NCBI GenBank assembly: GCA_003255065.1
Contig: QAOA01004365.1
Coordinates: forward strand, 211,124-275,123
Origin: Cercis canadensis
Taxonomy: Eukaryota > Streptophyta > Magnoliopsida > Fabales > Fabaceae
Direction of reading: 5' to 3'
Length of the DNA: 64,000 nt
This document shows positions 35,451 through 49,000 of the stretch, piece after piece. The first letter of the stretch is position 1; each line of letters starts with the position of its first letter. Made by a program: the position numbers and the translations under genes. The notes under the pieces are model-generated. The model was not told the origin of the DNA and did not search any database. It was given only the letters and a program-made list of their open reading frames with translations.

Positions 35451-36298
35451 GTTTTTTTTTATAGTTATCTAGAAAAATAATGATTGTTAATTTTTTTTTT
35501 TTACTATGTAGTTTGCAATACAAGTATTGTATAATTAGAGTAGGTGACCTTCAAGACTTATGAGTTTTTTGTTCAAACTCAACTCCGTAAAGGTAAAAAA
35601 AAAAAAATATGTAATTGTTGTGTCACAAATAAAAAAAAATATTCGAATTGAGATCTCATATTCAAATTTTCAAATTTTCAAATCTCCATATCTACATCTA
35701 AAAAATCTATCCCTATCTATTAAATAGCAGAGAGAAAAACTAGTTATCAGCATTTATCTCATTACTAAAGTTGTAATGTTTATTAAGTTTTAGGTTTATC
35801 TTATAGTATTGTGTATATTTTATGTTACGATTTGATAATATGGTCGACATTCAAATGGTAGAAAATATTTGGAGAGATTTGTTTATCCTAATGTGATTTT
35901 TCTATTTATATTTGACAAATTTTAAACATTATAATTACACAGAAATTGCATATCCATCGAGATAGTTTTGATTAATTGCTAATCAACAGAAGCTATCTAT
36001 TTTGCTGGAAAATTGCATGAAATTGGATTTGGATCAACATTCGCCCAACTCTATTCTAATGAGAATGAAGGAAGGAGAATTTATTAGTGTTGTTTACTTC
36101 CAAACTGGTTTATCTATCCTAGTCCAACGACACGGGCTGCGGCGATAACTATTGAGCATAGTTCTAATTCCAAATGTGGTTCCATCTTCTGTGTCATTCT
36201 TTCTCCCTTCGACGAGTCCAATTATATCTGCAATATATGACACCAACTTAGAAGCTAGCACAATTAAAGCGAGGTTTGGAAGCTCTTTTTTTTTTTTT

Positions 36299-36330
36299 GA
36301 TAATCCAGGANTTTTTGGATAATCCAGGAA
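36299..36330. repeat. short direct repeat around a single N
   Basis: GATAATCCAGGA lies at 36299 and again at 36318, with the N at 36311. Offset 19 bp. This is the smallest of the N-centred repeats in the window. Confidence 0.7.
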
Positions 36331-38792
36331 CTATTGGTTAACCATAACCTTTGAATAGAGTTAGACTTATCAAATTTGGGATAAGACATCTTTGTTCTAT
36401 GAATTTTACTGTCGAAGTATCCACAACTGTAATTTTGTATGGGGAGAATTTTGATATCATTATTTTGTTAATGAGAAGTTTCGAACACAAGATTTTCTTT
36501 TTGCGATAAGAGCCTTGTGACCTGTTGTTGGTTTGTGATCAATAAATCTACAGCCTTGTTGACTTGGGACCAACTAATTTACAGCTTTGTTGGCTTGGAA
36601 GCTCTTCTTCTGATGATGACAAGAAAAATAAAAATTAGAAACACCAATTATCCCTCCATAATTGCTTCATCAATATCAAATCCTTATCCATCTGTATTTT
36701 CATATTTCTTAAGCATATTTCTCTGATAAGAATGTTAAAATTAATATAAACATTTCAAACAAAGATTTCTTTTATGTTAAAATTAATAATCTCTATTTTC
36801 TCCGCACCATGGGCTCAAATGACGGTTATCAAAGTGATTTACTTTTATTTTCCTCCAGAAATAGTTTATCTCCATGCTGTATTTATAACTCAACAATCCA
36901 AACATTAGAACATTGTGAACGAAACAGGTACCAGGGTGACCCAATTGCATTCATCACCTTTAGTCATAAAGCAAGTTTCAAATATCAAATTGTATCTTAA
37001 AGTCGATTATCTTCTTCGCATGACTTTTGACCCCTCATCCTCATGAATTGGTTTCTGCAACAGATTCTTCTTTTGCCAGTGGTTATAGCTCCTTTCTTGC
37101 TGAGTTGGCAAATTGAAAAGGATAGTTTCCATTTTGAAAGAGTAGTTGTTTGATCAAGGAAGCTGGTAATTAGAAGTACGATATTCTTTGCAAAACTAGG
37201 CATTTTTATTCACTTTGCACTTGCCTTTCGATGAATAAACTCTCTTTTCTTTTCCATTCTGGTATTTTCTTCCTCATGACTTCATTCGTTTTGTAATACA
37301 TGTTTGGTCCTTCATATGAACTACATATTTCTCATATCAGTAGGAGAGATCTGCAGAAGACATGTTAATGAATTTAACTTTCCCAGCTTCATAGTTTTCA
37401 AACCAATGTGGAGCTTAGTCTGCAGAAAAAAAGAACAGACACTGGTATAACTCATAAGTGTGGAATGGATGAAGTTAATAGCAAATACTGGTATAGCTAA
37501 GAAAGTGTTGCCAATGACAAATGCAGTAACATTTTAATGCCCATTTAATTTCTCACGTTCATGTACCTGATTCAGTCACTTGTAAATTTTTCAATACAAA
37601 TGAGTATATTATATCATTGATCATGCACCTGTAATCACAGCAGCTGAAGTTTAAGTACCAAAAATTACAATATGGTGAAACTAAGAAACCTTTAATTTTA
37701 CTTATAAAAAAAAGGACATAACTAAAATTAGAGCTAAAACTTCCAAATGGTGCAATATACCCTATGATATCGTTTGAAAGAAAACTAGAGTTAGAGATTA
37801 AGAAAGTCAGAATATACAATGCGGAGAAACAAACAAGAAGCTAGCTTTAAGTTTCAGCAGAATTTGTAATTCAGGCAAGAAATTCACGGGCCACAATATT
37901 TTAAAGCCATGAAAAGACAATAAGAAGTTCATTTACCATGTTCTGAGGCAAGAAAAATCAAGATAATATGCTAAAATTTGTAACTCTCCAATTAATCTTC
38001 AAAAACAGTAGTGAAAAAGAGCTACTATTTTTATTGTGCTGTATTTGAAGTTTCAAAATTAAAATAAGCTCGGTAAAAGATGGTTTTAATGATTTCATCT
38101 TCTTCGTTATTCCCTATTTAAGAGAAATAGAAACACTACACAGAACATTTATGTTAACAATTAAGTTCTTTTGTATAAAGAAACAGAAACAAAAAATTGG
38201 GAGGACTCCTGGTTTCAAATGTGGGGTAAAAAAATGGTAGGTGTTTGCCTATATTATATAATTATTATTTTTTATATATGGTTATTTTATTTTTATTTGA
38301 ATATGATAACCATATACTAAATAAAATAATTTTATATTTTAAATATAATAATCACATATTTGTACATGATAACTACATATATAAATAACATAACCACATA
38401 ACATTAAATGATATTTTAGTCAATTTGACATTTGCTTAAAAAGCATATGCCTTCCTCCAGTCTTTTATTCATAGCTTTCCAACCTGTGAATAATTCTCTC
38501 AAGAAAATTTTAGCTCTCACATCACAGTGATGTCTGCCATGTTCTAAAACAACTTAGACCAATAGATATTAAAGTTTCAGTTTGATTTGGAGCAAAAGTC
38601 ATACTTCGAACAATACTCCACTCAGTACTTGCATGTACCAAGTTGTGCTTCAAGTCACACAACCTGCACCTTAAGAAAACCCTTGTGGCTTCAAATCTTC
38701 AATGGGTATATATCGGCATGCATTTGAAGTTCAGACCTTAAAAGGAACTCTGCACAGGACACCTTAATTGTGTAATACAATAAACAACAGCG

Positions 38793-38813
38793 AAAAAAAA
38801 AAAAAAAAAAAAN

Positions 38814-38852
<39 letters not shown>
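38793..38852. repeat. poly-A run broken by one N
   Basis: About 60 bases of almost pure A with an N at 38813. This is another homopolymer join. A similar case is at 18712-18743. Confidence 0.85.
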
Positions 38853-38853
<1 letters not shown>

Positions 38854-39493
38854 GAAAGCATGAGGCACAACATAGTACATTAACTTTTAATTGCTTATTC
38901 AAAACAAATCAAAATAATTCTGGAAATCTTCAGATTGAACTCGCTCATAAAAATATTATTGTTTATGCCATCAAATGCCTAGCAAAGCTTAACCAGAATA
39001 ATTGGGATTTTGAGTTTCAGACATTAGGTGTTACCTACATGAATCAGCATTATCCAGGATTTATTTACTATGTCTAATTTGACAACATAAAAAAGATAAT
39101 AGAAATTTCTATTAAAAGCATCCATCAACACATAAAACCCTAAGATAAGTTTGAGGCACATAGCACAGAAGACAGAATGCAACATTTTCCAAGATAAAAA
39201 ACATGATGCAAGTCATATAATTTACATACGAGAAATACTAGCAACTAAAACCCCCTTCCTTGCACCTAACATTCAGAGCATAGAGCAGCAGGAAGGATAA
39301 GTTTACCATTTTTACAATGAGTCACACAAGTTAAAGCTATTATATAAATATCTATCCATTAAAGTTCCAACAGACAGATTTGTGCTGATTAGATTGCAGC
39401 TTTGAAAAATGGTTAGCAACTGGTAACTACAACAAAGACCTGAGCTCAATTTCCTCCCTTCTTTGGCCTATGTGTGCACGTTATAGAAGGTAA

Positions 39494-42400
39494 TTACCAT
39501 CCACCTTTGTCACTCCCATCACTTCTCTTACCCCAAGAGCCTCCTGCTGCACCTGCATTCCATGAATCAGTTGGCCCTCCACCTCCATTACTTCCTCCTT
39601 TAGCATCTATCGACTCATTCCAACTAGATGATTGACCCTTATCTGCAGCACTGGATTGACCACAACTCGGGACTTGTTCTCCAGTTTCACCTCCATTTCC
39701 TGAACCAGCTCCACTGTTCCAACCTTTTGCCTGGTTGTCCCAGCCCCTTGATGCAGTATTGGAACTAGGCCCCTTTTTCCACCCATCCTGAACATTAGTT
39801 TCTTTAGTTTCCTTCATAGCACTAAATTTGTTCCAGCTAGTACCATGGTTCCCACCAGAAGTCCAACCATTTCCCCCAGCTGTAACATTCTCATTTGTAG
39901 AGTCTGCTCCATTAGTCCAGCCAGCGCTTCCTTTAGCCTCTGACCCCTGGTCTGACCTTTTGTTGTTCCAATTATCACCAGCTCCACAACTTCCTGAACT
40001 CCCACTCTGCCATTGCTTATTACTTCCACCTCCTTGGTTCTCACTCTGCCAATCGTTCTTGTTCCCAATTTCCTGGTTCCAATTCCCTGATCCATTATTA
40101 TTTTTCCTTCCTTCAACATTATTATCTGCCCCTTTCTTCCAGCCAGATGACTCATCTTCACCAGAATCCCTTCTGTTGTTCCAACCACCTGGTTGGTCCC
40201 TCCTTCCACGGCCTCGACCTCCAAATCCTCCCTCTGATCCCCCTCTACCACCAAAACCTTCCCTGTCTGATCTACCTCTACTACCAAAGCCCCCACGATC
40301 CCCTCCCCTGCCACCAAAGCCCCCATGCTCTCCCCTACCCCTAAAACCTCCTCTACCTCTAAAGCCACCCCTACCACCATAACCACCTCNTACCAAAGCC
40401 CCCATGATCCCCTCCCCTGCCACCAAAGCCCCCATGCTCTCCCCTACCCCTAAAACCTCCTCTACCTCTAAAGCCACCCCTACCACTATAACCACCTCTC
40501 CAATTCCCACCACTCGTCCCATCACCAGAAGTTTCTTCTTGACCTTCATTTCCACTAATCAACTTATCACCATTTGAAGCATTTCCTGAGTGCCAATTGC
40601 TGTTCCTTCCCCAATTCGTGTTTTGATTCACATCACTAGATCCAGAATTCCAATTGCTTTTCTTTCCCCAAGCCAAATCTTCATTTCCAGCATCAGTATG
40701 TCCTGAACTCCAGTGGGAATTGTGGTTTTCATTCCCGTTGCTTGGTCCTGATTTCCAAGAGGCATTACTGTTGTTCCTCCCCCAGTTGGTATTTTGATTT
40801 GCATCACGAGATCCAGACTGCCAATTGCTATTTTTGTTCAGATTAGAATCCTGGTTGCCACCATGTGCGGAGTTCCAATTGCTTTTCTTGCCCCAACTGG
40901 AATCTTGATTTCCAGCATCAGTCCGACCAGAACTCCAGTTGGAATTCTGTTTCTCATTCCCACTGTTCAATCCTGATTTCCAAGTGCCCAAATTTGAAGC
41001 CTGTCCATCACCAGATCCACTCTTCCAACTTCCACCTTGACCCCACCCAGTTGATGAATCTCTACCTGATTTTTTTTCATTAGAGACATTTAGATCTGTA
41101 GCTTCAGTGTAATTGGATGCAGACTTCCAATTGCTCCTCTGACCCCAACCATTACCTTGGCTTCCCCCAGTGTCAGTAGATAGAGCTTTCTCACTGTTTT
41201 TTGCCTCCCAATTTCCTCCATCATTTGATCTGCTATTCCTGCCACTACTTTGACTCCACCCAGTACCTGGACCTTGATCATGGGTTTTTCTTCTGCTCCA
41301 ACCATCTTGATCATTATCCTGATCCTCTTTAGTCTCACAGGGTCCAGAAACCAAATTGCTTTTCTTACCCCACTTTGAATCTTGGGTGTCACCAGCATCA
41401 ATCAATTTAGAGTTCCAATTGCTTGCTTCTTGTCCCCAATCAGAATTCTGGTTTTCAGCTACTCTACTTAAACCAGGTTTAGAAGCGCTCAAGTTAGAAC
41501 CTTCTTTGGCTCCACCACCCAATCCACCTTTCCAACTAGGATTTCCACCCCATCCAGTTGTAGTACCTCCTTGGTTTTCTCTGCCACTTGGTCCCTTTTT
41601 CCAATCAGAGGCTTGACCTGATCCTACACCAGAACCATCAGAAGTTTTGCCACTGTTCCAACCATCTTGGTCTTCACCCTTTCCCACAGTATCATCTCTA
41701 GTGGATTTCTGATTCCATCCAGAGTGGTTCTCTTGGTAAGATATGGGTTCCTTAGATTTCTCCCAACAACCCGGAGATGTGCTTACATTTTCCTTCCCCC
41801 AAGGAGCTGCAGAATGATTTGAAGAATCAGCAGGTTTCCCAACTTCTTTGCCACCACTTGTTCCAGATTTCCAAGCACCCCAAGTAGAATTCAGATTACC
41901 TCCATTATCTGGCCCACTTTTCCTGCCATTTCCTTGACCCCATCCAGTTGCTGAACTTTCTTTTGATATTTTTCCACTGTCCCAAGAACATTGACCTTTT
42001 TGCTCACCTTTATGATTTCCATCAGACTTCTGGTTCCAACCAGAGGACTTCTCTTTTGAAGCTTCGGGAGTATTCCAATTACTTTTGCTATCCCATCCTG
42101 AGTGTTGGTTTCCATCCACATCATTAGCATTATTTTTCCACTCACTATTCTGGTTTTCATCAGCAATATTGCTTTTCTTCCAGGGTTCCTCTGATAATTT
42201 AGAATCAACATGATCACTGGTATTTTCAATTTTAGGTTTTGCCGCACCCCAGCTGCTACCACCTTTTCCCCAGCCACCAGATTGATCAGGGTCAGGAGCA
42301 GCTCCATCATTCTCCACAGCTGCACCCCAGGAGGAATTCTGGTTTGAAGTATTCTTAATCTCCCAAGCAGTATCTCCAACACCTACATGTTACTAGATCA

Positions 42401-44778
42401 ATTGAGGCAATTTCTTCGCAAGTAACACAATAATTTGGAGCTATGACATGCTAAGCATACCTTTACTACAATCATTGCCCTCAGTACTTATAGGATTAGC
42501 AGTTGACTCAGGTTGCTGCAATAGCAAAAAGAATAGACCAACACATTAAAAATGAATGCAGCATAATTGTACTTGAATAATATATTAGCAGATTTATAAA
42601 TGAATGTGTACAAGTGCATGTATTATATGGAGAAAACACAATACATGCATGTTGTTCTGAGACAGAGAGAGAGGCAGAGGGAACAAGGGAAGGTATTGAA
42701 GGGAAGAAAAGACTATTGGTGCAAGTTAAAGACATACTAAGAAGCTAGATGCAGAACGGTTAGACCAAGAACTCCTGCAAAAGATTATCAAAAGGTAAGA
42801 GAACAGGCAAAATAACTAAATATGAGAAGATGAAGAAACTAGTCATGAAAGAAAATAAGATACTCGGTCTTTGCAATTGTTGATCATCAGATTATTTTAG
42901 ATGGACAACCAAATAATGAAGTAATCTCTTCAAAAACTTAAGTCAACTACCAATAACCATAAAATTACAGTTGAACATGTTAAACTATGGATTATAACAA
43001 AATGGCTCCTGAAATATATCATATTCAGGACTCAGAGACTGTTCTGTACTTTGATTTAAATTAATATTGTGTTACCATATGATAGTGATACCTATTTCAT
43101 GTCAGTACATACATCATAATAACAAAAAAAGGGCAAAAGAAAATGAAACATGTTCATTATTAACAGAGTATATCCAAATTCTATCTAAATAGTACGAGCC
43201 TCTTATTTTTTATGAACAAACCCATAAAGAATACTAAACTTGAAAATACAACACCTAAATAGCATTTTCCTAATAGTACATTCTCCCCATTTCATAAACA
43301 TATGTAATCTGTGCAAGGGCTTCAACACAAAACATATGACAGTCAACAACAACAAACCATTAATAACATTATAAGCAGTCTCTTCTGCAGGTCCAGATAG
43401 TCATTCTCATTATATGGTTGCAACCAACACCCACAGTAAACCCAGATGTGGAAGTGAATATCAAAATTCCAGTAAATAAAGAAAAGAATGATCAAGTAGA
43501 TTGACTAATATCCACATGAAACATACCTTTCAGCTGAGAGCCCTCCACTATTCCATCCATCATTCCCAGTTGATGTTCCCACTCCATCCATCCAACCTTC
43601 AAATAAACCCAAATGTCAAATCCTCAGTCATATCTCACAATTGAGCATCAATGACAAGCAGAACACAGAAAAGGAAACTAGCATGCATGTCAAATGACAC
43701 TACGCCCCATTTTATGGGACAAGATTTCTGATGTTAAAAGAGAAAATATTAACTTAAAAAAAAAAATAAAGGAATTACCACCTCCTGAGGAGCCTTCAGT
43801 ACCCAGTAGATCAAAGGGTTTCAGTGAACTTGAATCAGGATCACCACTGATATAAGAAAAACACAAACCAACTCAGGAAGATTTTCACAGCCGAAGTTGC
43901 AATCAGAAAGAATATGTAATACAGAGTTATTTTCAGAAATACCTGGTTGACAAGGCAATACTCTTCCCTTGAACCTCAGAAAGATGCTCGCTTTTAACTG
44001 AGAAAATCAGTGAAAGGAGTTTGTTTTTTCTTTTTATAAACGATGATCTAAAACAATGTAAGAACCAAAAGTAGACCATCATAACAAACCTGTAAGAACC
44101 TTTTGCTGAGAATCAAGTTTCACAGTAACATCACAGCGACGTGTGGCTATAACACGGCAGAGATATCCCTTTAAAGGACCCACTCTAATCCTCAAGGTTT
44201 GACCGATGGTAAACAGGGCATCACTGTCTCCATGTTTGACTGCATACAAAGATTATCCATCAGTAGGAAATCAGAATCTTACTTCTTATGGCTAAAAGAT
44301 TTGTCAAAGAGTCAAGCAACATTACATACATTCACGGTTACTTTCTCTTGCTTGCCATGGCCTTTTTGGTGACAGAGGGGATTTGGGTGATGATGGTATA
44401 TCTTCAAAGATTGAAGGACCTGGTTCACTATCCTGAGTAGATCATTGCAAGAAACATCAAAACCCAACCAAGACAATCAGAAAGTTCAAAGCCTAATATA
44501 TCTGAGATTTAGTGGTAAAGTAACAGCATGCTTGATTTCAAACCTTTCCACTGCATTCAGCAACAGTAAGCTTGATTTTCTCACACATATGAGATTTACA
44601 AGTGAAGTAACCACCGTGTTCCTCCTCATTTTCGTCATATAAAAAGACAATGCCTCTATATATATGCTTAACGATACCTTGTCTACCCTGCACAATGATA
44701 TTATATAGTGTTAAAAGTTCAAGTCAAACATGAAGTTTTGCCAGTAGCAGACCACACCTAAAAGAAAGGAAAGGGAAA

Positions 44779-44820
<42 letters not shown>

Positions 44821-46035
44821 GTAATTAGCATCAGACCTTAGATGGACCCTCCAGAACCCTGATAATATCATTGACCAATATGGTCTTATTGTGCTGATCT
44901 TGGGCAGTAAGTTTCATGTCAAATAGTCCACTCTTTATATCACGCCGTTCAACAGTCACAGCAACAGATCCATCTGGACTCTCTTTAAGAATCTATAACA
45001 AATAGAAAGATAGGGTAGAGCTCTCCAAAACTAGAAGGTAGCCTAGATCAGATGCCTGTTAACAATGTCATTGCATAAGATCAACACTATACCTTATATG
45101 TGTCATCTTTCTCGATGCCCACAATAATACCAAAGTCCTTCCTGCTGCAGAAGGAAAGATGTATGAAAAGGAGGACAAATATGTGGAAGAGAGTTCTTAC
45201 AGTATCATGAATGCTAAATAGGTTAAAAAAGGGCTTACCCAAAACATACAAGATCATACAGCTCAAACACCGTACCAGAACTTGATGAACCCTCTCCTTT
45301 GCCACCTCCTTTATCACCTCTTATAATCCTTTTTTTCTTTGGCTGACCATAAAGTTGAGAGAGCCACTCCAGATCATTTGTTTCATTAGCTTCAGAAGAC
45401 CTAAACTTCAGGAGTTCCTCTTCTCTCGGAGCATCACCCCAGAAGTTTAATGAATCCATAGACACTTTCTTGTATAAGTACCCATCCTTGAGCATCAGGC
45501 CATCCAGAATCTCAAAGACCTTTCCAGTATCACGATCACGTCTGCATTGCATGAGAGGTCGGAATTCCCTGCAGTGGTACAATTGAAACAATTGTATCAA
45601 GGAATCTATCTATCAAAGAATGACAAAGATTTGGGATAATGGTTTATTACTCAAGTTCACTTGCGCTGATCAATCTTGGTGCTGGTGCAGCAGTTTTCTG
45701 GAGACTATATCCTCCACCCTGAAACAACGGAAAAAAAATCCAATTTTAGAGTTAATTCATAACAACCCTGTAAATGGACTAATGGAACAGCCACAGCATA
45801 AGATCAAAACAAATGAAAAGAGTAGCCAATGGGGAACAGGTCTTGGTTCAGTCATTACCACTAAAAGCTTCTGTCCAGTACAGATATCACAAACAGTAAT
45901 AAAAGTTCACCATCTTTTTATACTAATACTTTTATATCCTCTCCCAAATCTCATTTACTTTCCTAAAATTAGTCACTAATTTTTCTGCCAAGTGTGTGCT
46001 CAATCCCAACATTTTTGTGTATTCTAGAGTAAAAG

Positions 46036-46066
<31 letters not shown>

Positions 46067-49000
46067 TGTTCATTGTATATCAAATTGCAACTTAATAACA
46101 TAATTATTTATGCAAAAGTAACCAACAAGAAATGATAATTTCAAACTCTTGAATTTTTATTTTTGTTTTGAAACAATTTCTCACAATGTAGCATCCTAAG
46201 ACCTAGTAAATTAAATGCTATTGCTAAATGCAAAAGCACCAGCACAAGTTTGGTGTTTATTTTCCATGAATGCAAAGCTGACAGTAAATCCACTCTCATT
46301 GTATAGTAACTATTTGCTGATTGCAGTCAGCCCTATTTGCCTGATAAGTTAATTAGCAACTACAGGAAAATAATTAATTGGCATGATCACTGCTAACAGA
46401 TGAGTTGAGAGAGAGAGAGAGTCATGTGATAAGATTATCTCATTACAAATTTGGCAGCCATTGCTTGTAGATCAATTCTCGGAATAAGCTTCACTGTTAC
46501 TTTTGTCCGTGCATTATTCACAGCCTCAACCTGCAGAAATAGAAAATTATAGACTGGAATAAGTACTTCCTAAGGTAGATAGCAAAATACAACACCAGAA
46601 TGTCCACTTATACAGTACCTGCGCTAGGTCCCCCTTGTATTTTCCATTTTTCACACGAGCCCACATGCCCTTAGAAACTTCATTGCATCTACTTCGCACA
46701 GAGAACAAATGAGAAACTTCATTTTTTGGAACAGGCTGTACTCGGGTAATATAAATACTAGAAAGCCCTTTACATGCCTGAAATTATAGATCAGCAGCAG
46801 CCATGTCCAAAGAATTAGCTGCTAGTTAACATTTCACAAATAATTGGTATAAACTCCAGTACTTCAGTTACCTCGTTAATATCAGATTGCTTCTCAGCTT
46901 CAATATAAATAAACCCCTTCATATGATCAACAGAAAATGCGGATATTATATGCAGTTTAGTACCCAGTGATTTTAAATCAACAAACTTCTGCATCAGACA
47001 GAAAGCTGAATGCCTCTCACGCCCAACCTGCAGAAAGCAGAGCTTAGAAAAGCCAAAAACTAAGTGTTGACTGGCATAAATTACTGAAAACATGTTTCAG
47101 ATGTCATACTGCGCATTTTACTCTCCAGATGGTTGGGTCAGTTTGTAGAAAACTGGGCTCAATTATTTTATCATCAAACTCATCTTCATCTCCGGCATGT
47201 CTAACAAATCTAGAACCTTCTCCATAACGTTCTGCCATCATTCTATCAAAATCTTCTTCATCCATCACTTCCTCTTTGGGGAAAATTGGAAGGCTATGCC
47301 CCTTAGTTGGTTCTTTCATCATTGTTGGTGCATTATCAAAATCCTCATCTGCAAAATATGTTGGCAAAAGACTCAGAAAAACTATCTGGAGAGGAAGCAT
47401 AAGTTTAAGAGAAATTACCTCAAACTACACCACAAACAGGATAAGATGTTTGTCAAATTGAAGAACGCCATCAGTAAAAAGTCCTAATCTAACCTAAAGT
47501 CCTGACAGGAGGGAGACTTCAGAAACAATCATGACACTGAAAATAGCTCCAGTGACAAACAATGAGAAAATAAGCCAGAACATCACACCCAATAATAGAC
47601 GAAATACAATGTTCTTTCTATTTCACTACTAGAGTTTCCAAGCATTATTAAGTTAACCACAAGAAATTAAGCAGCATTTTGTGTTCTGTTTCATCATCAA
47701 TATTGGAAACCAAGGATATTATATAAACTCAGAATCAAGAAAAGAAGCAAAACCCTGATGAAACATGCATACCAGAGGGGGAAAAAGTCCACAAATCTAC
47801 AACCAGCAACACAGCAATATACATGCTCAAACAGAACCAAATAATATAGAAAGTGCATGATTTACCATCATCACAAAAAAATTAGAGAAACTCCAACAAT
47901 AACACAACACATCTCTAACAAGGCACAACATGTCCTGATTTTCATTATAATGCAAGCAAACCCTTCCATTTTTAAATCAAATTAGCTCAAGTGTCAAACA
48001 AAAGAGAACATCAACCAGAATATCACACCCAATAATAAACAATGTTCTTTCTATTTTACTACTAGAGTTGCTGAGCATTATTATGTTATCATTAAGAGAT
48101 TAAGCAGCATTTTGTGTTCTGTCTTATCTACAATATCAAAAACCAAGGATATTCTATAAACTCAAAATCAAGAAATGAAGCAATACTCAACAGCCCAAAT
48201 TCTAAAACATCTTTCTCAAAACCCTGATGAAGCATGCATACAAGAGGAGAAAAAAAGACCAAAAATCTTCAAAGGCAGGAAACGAATAACACAGCTATAT
48301 ACATGCTCAAACTGACCCAAAGAATATAAAAAAAGCTCATCATTTCCGATCACCACCCCAAAACTAGATAAACTCCTGCAATGACAATGCATCTCTACCA
48401 ATACTTCCCAAACAACGCACAACTTGTCCTAATTTTCATTTACACTGCAAGCACACCCTTCCATGTTTAAATTAAATTAGCGCAGCCATCAAGAAGCTTA
48501 AGATCATTGCAACAGACCAAGAAGAATTCCAAATTACATTGAACGATTCACTTAAGATGCATGGACCTTCATCCCTAACAAACGCTTAAAATACGTCCAC
48601 TGAGATTCACCCACTACCCGACATAAATCGCTTCTGACTTCACTGCCCACAAACTTCTTTTCTCTATAAATGAATAAACACGACAATCAAATAAACAAAT
48701 ATGAATTCAAAAAGAAATGTGAACCGAGCCTCAAAACGAATCTTTTTTATTTTTATTTTCTTTTTACTTTTGTTTGATAAAAGAACACCCTTTGAAACGA
48801 AGTGTCGCTCCTTGCTACAGCAAATAAGCAAAACAATCAAATGAACGAAAATGATTTGATAACGAAAAGTCACATAATCTTCAATACCGCAATCCTCATT
48901 AAGACAAGCTCTAAAACACTCCCATCACGAATCATCAACCTAAACCTGACCGAAAATGACCACCAAAGCCATGAAATTCAGAGAACCCAGCTTTTCCCCA

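Larger units (their letters stand above)
34650..39493. other. intergenic DNA between PP2A B' and the SPT5L 3' end
   Basis: No gene is supported. The stretch holds copy C of the 205-bp family (35243-35450), a 19-bp-offset N join at 36299-36330, AT-rich sequence near 38240-38430 resembling 22310-22420 (ATAATCACATA-type units), and a long A-run interrupted by an N at 38813. The part just below 39494 is presumably SPT5L 3' untranslated sequence. Confidence 0.6.

Noticed and set aside
39814..40386. Long open frames in other frames and on the opposite strand of the SPT5L tail
   Set aside because: The repetitive G/W/S/N-rich coding sequence keeps other frames open; they have no independent features.
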